Shown here in pieces: positions 18,939 through 28,305 of a DNA stretch of 64,000 nucleotides (position 1 is the stretch's first letter; each line of letters begins with the position of its first letter). The notes under the pieces were generated by a model that saw only the letters and a program-made list of their open reading frames with translations, did no database searches and was not told the DNA's origin. Source of the stretch: Pusillimonas sp. DMV24BSW_D (GTDB lineage Bacteria; Pseudomonadota; Gammaproteobacteria; Burkholderiales; Burkholderiaceae_B); assembly GCF_011388195.1 (NCBI RefSeq), contig NZ_CP049990.1, forward strand, positions 2,852,001 to 2,916,000, in the 5' to 3' direction. A program made the position numbers and the translations under genes.

Positions 18939-19652
18939 ATGACGCAACAACTGATTCTTGATCTGATCCCGGCGCCACCGCCCACTCTCGACAATTTCAT
19001 TGTGGGGCGAAATGCAGCCGCCGTAGACGCAGTCAAGCACTGCGGCAATGGCCGGACGGTTTACCTTTGGGGTCCCGACGGCGCCGGCCGAAGCCATCTA
19101 TTACAAGCCCAATGCGGTGCAATCACCGATGCCATTTATGTACATCCGAGCAACGCTCAATCGCTTCTTGAGCGTATTCTGAATGACGAAATTACCTTTC
19201 CGAAACTCGTGGCGGTCGACGATGTGAATCATCTGGACGACGAGACACAGGGGCAGCTATTCGCCCTGTACAATCTATGGCGTGCATCGGCTGCCAGCAC
19301 CAACGCTTTTGCACTTATTGTTTCAGGATCATTTTCACCCCAGGCAATGCCGATCCGGGAAGATCTGCGCACCCGTCTGGGTTGGGACCTGGTCTTCCGG
19401 CTGGAACACTTATCCGACCAAGACCGGGCACAAGCCCTGAACAACCAGGCACGCGAACGAGGTTTGCAACTGGCACCTGAAGTCGTGAGTTGGTTGCTAA
19501 CACATTACACTCGTGACATGAGCCGGCTTATTACACTGATTAACAACCTGGACCATTATTCGCTGGAAAAACAGCGCGGCATTACGCTACCGCTTTTACG
19601 CGAATTTTTGGCGCAACGCGAACCCATGCTCGCACGACAGCAACATGACTGA
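18939..19652 (+). CDS. hda: DnaA regulatory inactivator Hda
   Basis: 237 residues from ATG 18939. Hda is an AAA+ protein related to the DnaA ATPase domain that, bound to the DNA-loaded beta clamp, stimulates hydrolysis of DnaA-ATP and so prevents re-initiation. The N-terminal QQLILDL (residues 3-9) matches the QLxLxL clamp-binding motif, which fixes this start over the earlier ATG at 18897. The P-loop reads GPDGAGRSHLL (46-55); the Lys-to-Arg change is normal for Hda. VAVDDVNHL is the Walker B equivalent. It overlaps the next gene by eight bases. Confidence 0.92.
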   Translation: MTQQLILDLIPAPPPTLDNFIVGRNAAAVDAVKHCGNGRTVYLWGPDGAGRSHLLQAQCGAITDAIYVHPSNAQSLLERILNDEITFPKLVAVDDVNHLDDETQGQLFALYNLWRASAASTNAFALIVSGSFSPQAMPIREDLRTRLGWDLVFRLEHLSDQDRAQALNNQARERGLQLAPEVVSWLLTHYTRDMSRLITLINNLDHYSLEKQRGITLPLLREFLAQREPMLARQQHD

Positions 19653-20346
19653 ACCCAAACGACTTGCCCTTTTCGATTTAGACCACACGCTGTTGCCACT
19701 AGACAGCGACTATCAGTGGGCCGACTACTTGGCGCGCACTGGGCGCGCGGGCAACCCTGAAGAAGCCCGCCGCCGCAACGAAGATCTCATGGAGCGATAC
19801 AACGCGGGCGATCTCACCGCCGAACAGGCCGCCGAATTCATGCTGGGCCTGCTGGCACGCGCCAACACCCACGACCTTGCCCACTGGCATGAACAATTCA
19901 TGCATGAAGTCATTCGCCCCAACATTCACCCGGTTGCGCTTGAACTGGTGAACCAGCACCTGCAGCAAGGCGACTTATGCGCCATCGTGACGGCAACAAA
20001 TCAGTTTGTCACGGAGCCGATTGCCCGTGCATTCGGCATCCCGCATCTGATCGCCACCGTACCTGAATATACTCAAGGCCGTTACACTGGCCGCATTGCG
20101 GGTGTCCCCAGTTTCAAAGAGGGTAAGGTGGTTCGCGTCAACGACTGGTTGCAGCAGCAGGGACTCGACCTGTCAGGCTTCGAAACCTCCTATTTCTACA
20201 GCGACTCTCCCAACGACTTACCCCTGTTGGAGGTTGTCACACACCCCATCGCAACCAACCCCAGCCCTGCGCTAAAAGAAATAGCCCAGACCCGGGGATG
20301 GCGCATTCTGGATATTTTCAAGGACATGCAGGACGCAAAGTCCTAA
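19645..20346 (+). CDS. HAD-superfamily hydrolase, subfamily IB (phosphatase)
   Basis: 233 residues. The HAD motifs are clear: motif I FDLDHTLLPLDSD (residues 10-22, nucleophile first Asp), motif II ATN around 115, and motif IV SDSPNDLPLLEVV around 187. The cap domain is of the SerB-like helical type. The substrate is unknown; subfamily IB includes phosphoserine and other phosphomonoester phosphatases. It overlaps hda by eight bases and is followed after 10 bases by pcnB, an order I associate with Burkholderiales. Not long enough, and lacking the ACT domain, for full-length SerB. Confidence 0.9.
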   Translation: MTEPKRLALFDLDHTLLPLDSDYQWADYLARTGRAGNPEEARRRNEDLMERYNAGDLTAEQAAEFMLGLLARANTHDLAHWHEQFMHEVIRPNIHPVALELVNQHLQQGDLCAIVTATNQFVTEPIARAFGIPHLIATVPEYTQGRYTGRIAGVPSFKEGKVVRVNDWLQQQGLDLSGFETSYFYSDSPNDLPLLEVVTHPIATNPSPALKEIAQTRGWRILDIFKDMQDAKS

Positions 20347-20356
20347 AATAACGCCC

Positions 20357-21715
20357 ATGCTCACTGAAACAATAAAAACATTCGTTGGACGCCTGTTAAG
20401 CGGCGGCGGGCGCGGGCCCGAACGCTTTACCCGTGAGAAACACGGTATTGACCGGCGTCACGTTTCCCGACATGCCGTCAAAGTATGTGAAGTTCTGCAG
20501 CAGGCAGGGTTTGAGGCTTATATCGTTGGCGGCGCCGTTCGCGATCTTATCGTCGGGCTGGAACCAAAAGATTTCGACGTGGCAACCAATGCCACGCCGG
20601 CTCAAATCCGGCCCCTCTTTCGCAGAGCGCGCATTATTGGCCGACGCTTTCAACTCGTTCACGTTGTTTTCGGCCAGGAAATTATTGAAACCTCCACGTT
20701 CCGGGCCCCCGCCTCAAATGGCCATGAAACCGATGAACATGGACGTATCTTGCGCGACAATCAATTCGGCACCAATGAAGAAGACGCCGTGCGCCGCGAC
20801 TTTACCCTTAACGCGCTCTACTACGACCCGATTCGCGAAGAAGTCATCGACTACCACCGCGGCGTCACCGACCTGAAAAAAAGAACGGTGCGCATCATTG
20901 GCAACCCTGAAACGCGCTACCGGGAAGATCCGGTGCGCATGCTCCGCGCTGTGCGCTTCGCCGCCAAACTGAATGCAACGATCGACCCGGCAACGTTAGC
21001 CCCGATCAAACCCATGGCTCACCTCATTTCCAACGTGCCCAGTTCCCGGCTTTTCGATGAAGTCATCAAACTTTTAACGTGCGGCCATGCAATCGACTGC
21101 CTGAAGCAATTGGAAGCACTTGGGTTGCATCAACATCTGCTGCCCTTCATCGATACCCTTTTCAATAACCCCGATCATTTCCGCTTTCTGGAACTGGCGC
21201 TCGATCGCACCGACGCACGAGTGCGAACCGGAAAAACCATCAGCCCGGGGTTTCTGTTCGCCGCTCTGTTATGGAAACTGGTGAAAAATCAATGGGATAT
21301 CAACCAGAAAGAAGGGCTGCCTCGTGTACAGGCCCTGGTTGAGGCCGCCGACACGGTCATTAACAATCAGGCTTCCAACCTGGCTATCCAACGCCGTTTT
21401 CAAACCGACATGCGTGAAATCTGGTTCATGCAACCCCGTTTTGAACGGGCAACTCCCCGCACAATCTGGCGCCTGCTGGAACACCCGCGGCTGAGAGCAG
21501 CCGTCGACTTCCTGCAATTACGTGCCGAAGCCCATGAAGTCGACAGCGTTGATGCGCAATGGTGGATGGACCTGGCCAACGCCGATAACGACAAGCGCGC
21601 CACCATGATTGAAGAGCGCCAACGTGAAAAACGCAGCGGAGGACCAGGAACAGGCAAATCGTCTACCAGACGCCGCCGGCGGCCGCGCCGAAAAGCGCCG
21701 CCGGAACAACACTAA
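20357..21715 (+). CDS. pcnB: Poly(A) polymerase I
   Basis: 452 residues. PcnB adds 3' poly(A) tails that mark RNA for degradation. The class II nucleotidyltransferase signature is clear: YIVGGAVRDLIVGLEPKDFD (about 55-74), with the catalytic Asp pair in DFD, and RRDFTLNALYYD further on. A long basic N-terminal lead (residues 1-45) and an Arg/Lys-rich tail (RRRRRPRRK near the C-terminus) are typical of PcnB and separate it from CCA-adding enzyme. The start has a weak Shine-Dalgarno sequence. It sits between the HAD phosphatase and folK, and spacing suggests one operon. Confidence 0.94.
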   Translation: MLTETIKTFVGRLLSGGGRGPERFTREKHGIDRRHVSRHAVKVCEVLQQAGFEAYIVGGAVRDLIVGLEPKDFDVATNATPAQIRPLFRRARIIGRRFQLVHVVFGQEIIETSTFRAPASNGHETDEHGRILRDNQFGTNEEDAVRRDFTLNALYYDPIREEVIDYHRGVTDLKKRTVRIIGNPETRYREDPVRMLRAVRFAAKLNATIDPATLAPIKPMAHLISNVPSSRLFDEVIKLLTCGHAIDCLKQLEALGLHQHLLPFIDTLFNNPDHFRFLELALDRTDARVRTGKTISPGFLFAALLWKLVKNQWDINQKEGLPRVQALVEAADTVINNQASNLAIQRRFQTDMREIWFMQPRFERATPRTIWRLLEHPRLRAAVDFLQLRAEAHEVDSVDAQWWMDLANADNDKRATMIEERQREKRSGGPGTGKSSTRRRRRPRRKAPPEQH

Positions 21716-21721
21716 CCATTT

Positions 21722-22195
21722 ATGAAACGCGCTTTTATAGGCCTTGGCGCGAATCTTGGGCCATCGTTGGACACTTTAAAGCGGGCGGCGCTGCAACTGG
21801 CTGAGCACCCCCTTATTAGCGCCTTCCGGCTTTCCCCGCTATACAAAAGCAAGCCAGTCGACTCCCAGGGGCCTGACTACGTTAATGCAGTCGCGAGCCT
21901 GCACACAAGCCTTGAACCAGCTGCTTTGCTTACGCTGTTACAAGGCATAGAACAAGCTTACGGGCGTCAACGACCTTATCGAAATGCCCCACGAACGCTC
22001 GACCTCGACCTGCTACTGTACGAGGGCGTCAAACTGAATACAGACGTGCTCACAGTGCCACACCCCCGCATGCATTTACGCGCATTCGTCCTGCAGCCCT
22101 TGCACGACCTGGAGCCTGAGCTTGTTCTGGATCAAGGCAGCCTGGCGGCGCTGCTTAAGGTATGCCGCCACCAGGAAATCGAACGTCTGTCGTAA
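21722..22195 (+). CDS. folK: 2-amino-4-hydroxy-6-hydroxymethyldihydropteridine pyrophosphokinase
   Basis: 157 residues, the standard size. FolK transfers pyrophosphate from ATP to 6-hydroxymethyl-7,8-dihydropterin in folate synthesis. Family motifs are IGLGANLGPS at the start, SPLYKSKPVDSQGPDYVNAV in the middle, and RTLDLDLLLY, which supplies the two Mg2+-binding aspartates. It ends the hda-HAD-pcnB-folK run, six bases after the pcnB stop, and converges on fumarase with about 20 bp between. No other folate gene is in the window. Confidence 0.95.
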   Translation: MKRAFIGLGANLGPSLDTLKRAALQLAEHPLISAFRLSPLYKSKPVDSQGPDYVNAVASLHTSLEPAALLTLLQGIEQAYGRQRPYRNAPRTLDLDLLLYEGVKLNTDVLTVPHPRMHLRAFVLQPLHDLEPELVLDQGSLAALLKVCRHQEIERLS

Positions 22196-22216
22196 AGCGC
22201 GTTCAACGGCCTTGTA

Positions 22217-23740
22217 TCAGGCAGGCAAAATGGCTATTTCGGCAATGCGCGCCTGCCACTCTTTAGGGCCGGTTTGATGCACCGAGGTACCGTTGGCATC
22301 CACCGCCACAGTAACCGGCATATCCTTCACCTCGAACTCATAAATGGCTTCCATGCCCAAGTCTTCAAAGCCGGCAACCCGGGCGCCACGTATTGCTTTG
22401 GAAACCAGGTAAGCGGAACCGCCCACCGCCATTAAATAAGCCGACTTATGCTTGCTGATCGCCTCAATAGCAACTGGGCCGCGCTCGGCTTTGCCAATCA
22501 TGGCAATCAAACCGGTTTTCTCAAGCATCATATCGGTGAATTTGTCCATGCGCGTTGCCGTGGTGGGGCCCGCCGGCCCCACCACCTCTTCACGTACCGG
22601 ATCCACGGGACCGACGTAATAAATCACCCGGTTCTTGAAATCGACCGGTAACGGCTCACCTTTTTCCAGCATTTCCTGAATCCGCTTATGGGCAGCATCA
22701 CGGCCGGTAAGCATCTTGCCGGACAACAACAAGGTTTGCCCAGGCTTCCAGGACGCAACTTCTTCCTTGGTAAGCGTGTCGAGATTCACCTGAGTTGATT
22801 TGTTGTAATCGGGCGCCCAGTTAACGTCCGGCCACAACGAAAGGTCTGGCGGGGCCAGTTCGGCAGGGCCTGAGCCATCGAGTTCGAAGTGCACGTGCCG
22901 GGTCGCGGCACAGTTGGGAATCATCGCAACGGGTTTGGAGGCGGCATGGGTGGGGAAGGTATTGATTTTAACGTCGAGTACGGTGGTTAGCCCGCCCAAT
23001 CCCTGCGCGCCGATACCCAACGCATTCACTTTCTCATAGAGCTCGATACGTAACTCTTCCACCTTATTCTGTGGGCCACGCGCCAACAAATCATACATGT
23101 CGATATCATCCATGAGCGACTGCTTGGCCATGAGCATGGCTTTCTCTGCTGTTCCCCCAACACCGATACCCAACATACCCGGCGGACACCAGCCCGCACC
23201 CATTTGTGGCACGGTTTTCAGCACCCAATCCACCAAAGAGTCGCTTGGGTTCAGCATGACAAACTTCGATTTGTTCTCGGAACCGCCCCCTTTGGCTGCC
23301 ACCTGAACGTCGACTTTGTCGCCTTCAACCAGCTCGACATTCACAATACAGGGCGTGTTGTCGCGCGTATTTTTGCGAGTAAACAAAGGATCATTCAAAA
23401 CAGAAGCCCGCAACGGATTGTCGGGGTTCAGATAGCCCTGGCGCACCCCTTCGTCGCAAACGTCCTGCAAACTGCGTTTGGCATCAATACGTACGTTCAT
23501 GCCAATTTTCAGGAATACGTTCACAATCCCCGTATCCTGACAAATGGGGCGATGCCCTTCCGCGCACATGCGGGAATTGGTAAGAATCTGGGCAATGGCA
23601 TCTTTTGCCGCGGGATTCTGCTCGCGCTCGTATGCACGGGCAAGATGCTGAATGTAATCAGCAGGGTGATAAAAACTGATGAACTGAACTGCGTCGGCAA
23701 TCGACTGGATCAGATCTTCTTCTTTGATAATGGTCGTCAT
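22217..23740 (-). CDS. Class I (iron-sulfur) fumarate hydratase
   Basis: 507 residues, both the alpha-type N-terminal and beta-type C-terminal parts in one chain, as in FumA/FumB. It hydrates fumarate to malate in the TCA cycle. Three conserved cysteines expected to hold the 4Fe-4S cluster are visible: C67 (RPICQDTG), C185 (GWCPPGM) and C277 (MIPNCAATR). The C-terminal part shows GPTTATRMDKFTDMMLEKTG and KHKSAYLMAVGGSAYLVSKA, typical of the beta domain. It is oxygen-sensitive by family knowledge. It lies downstream of the crotonase gene on the same strand. Confidence 0.94.
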   Translation of the reverse strand: MTTIIKEEDLIQSIADAVQFISFYHPADYIQHLARAYEREQNPAAKDAIAQILTNSRMCAEGHRPICQDTGIVNVFLKIGMNVRIDAKRSLQDVCDEGVRQGYLNPDNPLRASVLNDPLFTRKNTRDNTPCIVNVELVEGDKVDVQVAAKGGGSENKSKFVMLNPSDSLVDWVLKTVPQMGAGWCPPGMLGIGVGGTAEKAMLMAKQSLMDDIDMYDLLARGPQNKVEELRIELYEKVNALGIGAQGLGGLTTVLDVKINTFPTHAASKPVAMIPNCAATRHVHFELDGSGPAELAPPDLSLWPDVNWAPDYNKSTQVNLDTLTKEEVASWKPGQTLLLSGKMLTGRDAAHKRIQEMLEKGEPLPVDFKNRVIYYVGPVDPVREEVVGPAGPTTATRMDKFTDMMLEKTGLIAMIGKAERGPVAIEAISKHKSAYLMAVGGSAYLVSKAIRGARVAGFEDLGMEAIYEFEVKDMPVTVAVDANGTSVHQTGPKEWQARIAEIAILPA

Positions 23741-23773
23741 AATGAAAGGTCCGGATAAGAAAGTGAATGACTG

Positions 23774-24541
23774 TTACTTGCCCTGCCACACCGGCTTACG
23801 CTTTTCGGCAAAAGCCGTGGCGCCTTCTTTTGCGTCGGTCGACGCGAAAATATGGGCCACACGAGGTCGTTGCAAGTCAAACATATCGGCCTGGCGCCAA
23901 TCCTTCGACTCCAGAATAATTTTCTTGGCGGTACGTACGGCCAACGGACCGTTTTCGGCAATCATAGCCCCCAATTCCTGCGCCGCCTCAACCGCCTTGC
24001 CCGATTCAGCCAAACGATTCACCATGCCGAAATGATACGCACGTTCGGCCGACATCATTTCGCCGGTCAAGATGACTTCCATGGCAATATGGTGCGGAAT
24101 CCGCTGAGGCAAACGCAGCATGCCGCCTGAACTGGGCACCAACCCACGCTTCGTCTCGGGTAAGCCAAACTTCGCGTCATTGGCGGCCACAATCAGGTCA
24201 CAAGCCAAGGCAAGCTCACACCCCCCTGCCAGTGCATAACCTTCCACTGCGGCAATCAGCGGTTTTTCAGGACTCTTTTCACACAAACCACCCAGGCCTC
24301 GCCCTGGCACCAAAGGACGCTGCCCCGTCTTGGCAAATGCCTTCAGATCCATTCCCGATGAAAACGTGCCGCCGGCACCGGTTAGTACACCAATAACCAC
24401 ATTGTCGTTGGCATCCAGCTCGTCGAACGCTTTCGCCATTTCAACAGCCGTTTCAAAATTGATCGCATTGCGGGCTTCGGGACGGTTGATGGATATCACC
24501 ATAACGCGGTCAACCACCTCAATCTTCACGAGATCCGACAT
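23774..24541 (-). CDS. Enoyl-CoA hydratase/isomerase family protein (crotonase)
   Basis: 255 residues from ATG 24541, which has AGGAG eight bases upstream; the open frame continues to 24667 without family-like sequence. The crotonase fold is clear: the oxyanion-hole segment TFSSGMDLKAF (about 59-69) and VEGYALAGGCELALACDL. Both glutamates used by enoyl-CoA hydratases are present, E109 (GGCELA) and E129 (GLPETK), so hydratase activity is plausible. Acyl specificity is not readable. No other beta-oxidation genes are near; the downstream neighbour is fumarase, so its pathway is uncertain. Confidence 0.9.
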   Translation of the reverse strand: MSDLVKIEVVDRVMVISINRPEARNAINFETAVEMAKAFDELDANDNVVIGVLTGAGGTFSSGMDLKAFAKTGQRPLVPGRGLGGLCEKSPEKPLIAAVEGYALAGGCELALACDLIVAANDAKFGLPETKRGLVPSSGGMLRLPQRIPHHIAMEVILTGEMMSAERAYHFGMVNRLAESGKAVEAAQELGAMIAENGPLAVRTAKKIILESKDWRQADMFDLQRPRVAHIFASTDAKEGATAFAEKRKPVWQGK

Positions 24542-24714
24542 GTAAAAAGCTCCTGACACCTTGAAAGGTAAAGTAAAAAATAACTGGTAACCCGTTATCA
24601 TACGTCGATTCGGCGTTCGAATAGAAATCGACCCATAACCGGCAAATAAAGCTTTTTGACGAAGCACGTTAAAATCTCACACTTTGCGGCCATTTCGCGT
24701 TAAAGCGCTTACTC

Positions 24715-25617
24715 ATGCTCACGTTTCAGCAAATTATCCTGACACTTCAAAACTACTGGGACCAGCAAGGCTGTGCCCTGCTTCAGCCCTACGACATGGA
24801 AGTCGGGGCGGGTACTTCTCACACTGCCACCTTCCTGCGTGCCATCGGGCCGGAACCTTGGCGTGCCGCCTATGTTCAACCCTCTCGGCGCCCTAAAGAC
24901 GGACGTTACGGCGAAAACCCAAACCGACTTCAACATTATTATCAGTATCAGGTAGTCCTGAAACCGGCGCCGCCCGATATCCTCGAGCTATATATCAACT
25001 CCTTGCGGGCACTCGGCATTCAACCTGAAGAACACGACATCCGTTTCGTTGAAGACGACTGGGAAAACCCAACGCTGGGGGCATGGGGCCTGGGTTGGGA
25101 AGTCTGGCTCAATGGTATGGAAGTGACGCAGTTCACTTATTTCCAGCAGGTGGGCGGCCTGGATTGCACGCCTACAACGGGCGAAATTACCTATGGTCTG
25201 GAACGTTTGGCCATGTATCTGCAAGGTGTTGAAAGTGTCTACGACCTTGTCTGGACGCAAGATGCGCAAGGCCGAAAAGTGCTGTATCGCGACGTTTTCC
25301 ATCAAAACGAGGTTGAGCAGTCCACCTACAACTTCGAATATGCGTCAACCGAAGCCTTGTTCCGCCACTTCAACGACTATGAGGCGGAAGCTGAAAAGCT
25401 CATTCAGGTTCCGCTGGCGTTGCCCGCTTATGAACAAACGCTCAAAGCGGCTCACACATTCAACATGCTCGATGCCCGCGGCGCAATCAGCGTTACCGAA
25501 CGTGCCGGCTATATTGCCCGCATTCGTAATTTGTCGCGTGCCGTTGCACATGCCTACTATGAATCACGAGAAAAACTGGGTTTCCCCATGTTAGCTAAAC
25601 AATCGGAGGCAGTTTGA
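24715..25617 (+). CDS. glyQ: Glycyl-tRNA synthetase alpha subunit
   Basis: 300 residues, standard for the bacterial heterotetrameric (alpha2beta2) GlyRS. The alpha subunit holds the class II catalytic core that activates glycine. Family-specific stretches include [20 protein letters not shown] at the N-terminus, [21 protein letters not shown], and the class II motif 2 and 3 regions ([33 protein letters not shown]). The stop overlaps the first base of glyS. About 170 bp separate it from the divergent crotonase gene; I see no riboswitch there and no well-spaced promoter. Confidence 0.97.
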   Translation: MLTFQQIILTLQNYWDQQGCALLQPYDMEVGAGTSHTATFLRAIGPEPWRAAYVQPSRRPKDGRYGENPNRLQHYYQYQVVLKPAPPDILELYINSLRALGIQPEEHDIRFVEDDWENPTLGAWGLGWEVWLNGMEVTQFTYFQQVGGLDCTPTTGEITYGLERLAMYLQGVESVYDLVWTQDAQGRKVLYRDVFHQNEVEQSTYNFEYASTEALFRHFNDYEAEAEKLIQVPLALPAYEQTLKAAHTFNMLDARGAISVTERAGYIARIRNLSRAVAHAYYESREKLGFPMLAKQSEAV

Positions 25618-27770
25618 TGAATCACGCTGCCGCAAAAGAGACGCAAAACCCCCTGTTGGTTGAACTGGTTACTGAAGAGCTCCCTCCAAAAGCACTCAGC
25701 AAGCTTGGCAAAGCCTTTGCCGATGGGATCACATCTGGCTTGGCACAACAACACTTGCTGGCCGAAGGCTGCACAACAACCTATTTCGCCACACCACGAC
25801 GCCTTGCAGTCAGACTTAGCCACGTTTTGAAACAAGCTCCTGATCAGCCATTCACAGAAAAGCTGATGCCGGTGAAAATCGGGTTGGACGACAACGGTCA
25901 GGCAACGGCGGCTTTAAAGAAAAAGCTGGATGCAAAAGGTTGGAGCCACCTGCAACCCGAGAACCTGCATACCGAATCTGACGGCAAACAAGACTACCTT
26001 TACGCCAAAGGCACCGCCCAGGGTGCGCAACTAACACAAGGCCTGCAAAAGGCATTGGAAGAGGCCGTTGCAAACCTGCCCATTCCCAAAGTCATGCGAT
26101 ACCAACTGGCCGATGGTCAAACCAGCGTAAAGTTTGTGCGCCCGGCACATCAACTGGTGGCGCTGCTTGGCGCAGATATTGTGCCGATAACCCTGCTTGG
26201 GCTTCAGGCGGGCCGCACCTCCAGCGGTCACCGTTTTATGGGGCAACAGTCAATCGAAATTCAATCGGCTGACACATACGAAACCCAACTCACTAAGGAA
26301 GGGCGCATTATTCCGTCCTTCGAAGTGCGTCGTGACACAATCAGGGAACAGCTTGAAAAACATGCAAACGCATTGGGTCACACGATTGGTAATGATCCGG
26401 AAACCTGGGCGTTACTCGATGAAGTAACCGCACTGGTGGAACACCCCACGGTTTACACAGGCCAGTTCGACCCGGCTTTCCTGGAGGTACCGGCAGAGTG
26501 CCTTATCCTTACCATGCGGTTGAATCAAAAATACTTTCCTTTATTTGATCCGGCTTCCGGCAAGCTGACGCATCAATTCCTTATCGTAAGCAATATGGAA
26601 GTGGCAGACCCTTCCAACATCGTGGAAGGTAACGAGCGCGTGGTCAGGCCTCGCCTGGCCGATGCCCAATTTTTCTACAACACCGACCGCAAAACCTCGT
26701 TGGCAAGCCGCGTTGAAGCCTTGGAAAGTCGTGTTTATCACAACAAACTAGGCTCTCAGCGTGAGCGTATTGAACGCGTTCGTGCCATCGCGCGATATGT
26801 CGCAGAAAACATTGGTGCCGACACGAACAACGCCGACCGCGCCGCCCTGCTGGCAAAGGCCGACCTGAACACAAATATGGTGGGCGAATTTCCCGAACTG
26901 CAGGGCATTATGGGCGGCTACTACGCGCAAGCCGACAACGAACCTGCGTCAGTGGTCAATGCCATTACCGGTCAATACCAAATTCGCCTTGAAAGCCCGG
27001 TAAACACCCACAATGAAACGACTGTTGCGCTGTTTATTGCCGAGCGCGCCGAAACATTGATCGGTATCTGGGGGATCGGCCTTGTACCCAGCGGAGAACG
27101 CGACCCCTATGGCCTTCGCCGAGCCGCACTTGGGATCATCAGCGCTTTCGAGCAGCTTGCTGCGGGAGCGTATTTACAGCCTGGGCAACCCAATAAACTC
27201 ACCATTACCGGGTTACTTGAATTCGCTCGAAAAACCTTTAGTGATACTTCTATTAACGACGATGTCGTCGCCGAAGTAAGCCACTTTATTTATGAACGTT
27301 ATCGCAACCTTCTGGCGTCGGAATTTGACCGTACTGTTATCGATGCGGTGCTTGAACTTGCCCCCCCACTGAACGAAGTGCACACGCGCATCCAGGCCTG
27401 CACGGCTTTTGCCGAACTACCCGAAGCGCAAAGCCTCGCCTCGGCAAATAAGCGTATTGTTAATTTGCTTAAAAAAGCAAATATCAATATGCAAACCGTA
27501 GATCCGCAATTGCTCGAAGAACCCGCCGAACAAGCGCTGGAAAAGCTCATTAACGAACTTGAGCCTCGCGCGCATCAGCAGTTCAAAGCCGGCGATTTTC
27601 GCGGTAATCTAACGACTTTATCGGGTGTGCGCGATGCCGTCGACCAATTCTTCAACGATGTCATGGTCATGGCTCCCGACCCCGCCCTTCGGGACAACCG
27701 TCTGGCACTACTGGGCCGGCTCAAACAACTTATGAACCAAGTAGCGGATATTTCCAGGTTAGCGCAGTGA
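25617..27770 (+). CDS. glyS: Glycyl-tRNA synthetase beta subunit
   Basis: 717 residues from the ATG at 25617 (TGATG overlap with glyQ; CGGAGG lies at good spacing; a TTG three bases earlier is unlikely). The beta subunit carries tRNA binding and the HD-like and anticodon-binding regions. Recognisable stretches are LLVELVTEELPPKAL at the N-terminus, PTVYTGQFDPAFLEVPAECLI, LTMRLNQKYFP, and GLVPSGERDPYGLRRAALGI. Length fits the family (about 690-720). It overlaps gmhB by four bases (GTGA), so translation of the next gene is coupled. Confidence 0.97.
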   Translation: MNHAAAKETQNPLLVELVTEELPPKALSKLGKAFADGITSGLAQQHLLAEGCTTTYFATPRRLAVRLSHVLKQAPDQPFTEKLMPVKIGLDDNGQATAALKKKLDAKGWSHLQPENLHTESDGKQDYLYAKGTAQGAQLTQGLQKALEEAVANLPIPKVMRYQLADGQTSVKFVRPAHQLVALLGADIVPITLLGLQAGRTSSGHRFMGQQSIEIQSADTYETQLTKEGRIIPSFEVRRDTIREQLEKHANALGHTIGNDPETWALLDEVTALVEHPTVYTGQFDPAFLEVPAECLILTMRLNQKYFPLFDPASGKLTHQFLIVSNMEVADPSNIVEGNERVVRPRLADAQFFYNTDRKTSLASRVEALESRVYHNKLGSQRERIERVRAIARYVAENIGADTNNADRAALLAKADLNTNMVGEFPELQGIMGGYYAQADNEPASVVNAITGQYQIRLESPVNTHNETTVALFIAERAETLIGIWGIGLVPSGERDPYGLRRAALGIISAFEQLAAGAYLQPGQPNKLTITGLLEFARKTFSDTSINDDVVAEVSHFIYERYRNLLASEFDRTVIDAVLELAPPLNEVHTRIQACTAFAELPEAQSLASANKRIVNLLKKANINMQTVDPQLLEEPAEQALEKLINELEPRAHQQFKAGDFRGNLTTLSGVRDAVDQFFNDVMVMAPDPALRDNRLALLGRLKQLMNQVADISRLAQ

Positions 27771-28303
27771 AACTTGCCATTCTCGACCGCGACGGCGTCA
27801 TCAACTTCGATAGCGAGGCTTACGTTAAAAGCCCCGATGAATGGATACCTATCCCCGGTAGCCTCGAAGCCATTTCACGTCTTTCACATGCCGGTTGGCG
27901 CGTGATCATAGCCAGTAACCAATCTGGTCTGGCGCGTGGCCTGTTCAGCGTTGAAACGCTGAATGCCATTCATGCAAAACTGCGCCACGAACTTGCCCAG
28001 CTTGGCGGCCATGTCGACGCCATTTTTATCTGCCCTCACGGCCCCGACGACGGTTGCGAATGCCGCAAACCTCGCCCCGGCCTATTTCACGATATAGCAC
28101 GTCGTTACGATACAAAATTAGACCAGGTGCCCTCAGTGGGGGACTCCTGGCGCGACCTGCAGGCCGCCAGTGCGGCGGGGTGCGCCCCTTGGCTGGTCAT
28201 GACAGGTAACGGCAAAAAAACATGGGCTAACGGTGACCTGCCCAGCGGAACGCAAGTGCGCGATACCCTCGCCGACGTTGTCGACGCTTGGCTGGAGGCC
28301 TGA
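27767..28303 (+). CDS. gmhB: D-glycero-beta-D-manno-heptose-1,7-bisphosphate 7-phosphatase
   Basis: 178 residues with a GTG start overlapping the glyS stop (GTGA). GmhB removes the 7-phosphate in ADP-heptose synthesis for the LPS inner core. HAD motif I is LDRDGVIN (6-13), motif II is SNQSGLARG, and the zinc-binding loop CPHGPDDGCECRKPRPG carries the Cys-His-Cys-Cys set that marks the HisB-N/GmhB subfamily. VGDSWRDLQAA is motif IV. It is followed by plsC after two bases. The other ADP-heptose genes are outside the window. Confidence 0.93.
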   Translation: MKLAILDRDGVINFDSEAYVKSPDEWIPIPGSLEAISRLSHAGWRVIIASNQSGLARGLFSVETLNAIHAKLRHELAQLGGHVDAIFICPHGPDDGCECRKPRPGLFHDIARRYDTKLDQVPSVGDSWRDLQAASAAGCAPWLVMTGNGKKTWANGDLPSGTQVRDTLADVVDAWLEA

Positions 28304-28305
28304 AC

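Noticed and set aside
21640-21712. Walker A-like GPGTGKSS near the end of PcnB
   Set aside because: It lies in a disordered basic tail with no ATPase fold around it; PcnB uses a nucleotidyltransferase site instead.
24656-24675. TTGACG followed by TAAAAT upstream of glyQ as a promoter
   Set aside because: The two hexamers are only eight bases apart; 16-18 is needed, and no good partner exists at the right distance for either.
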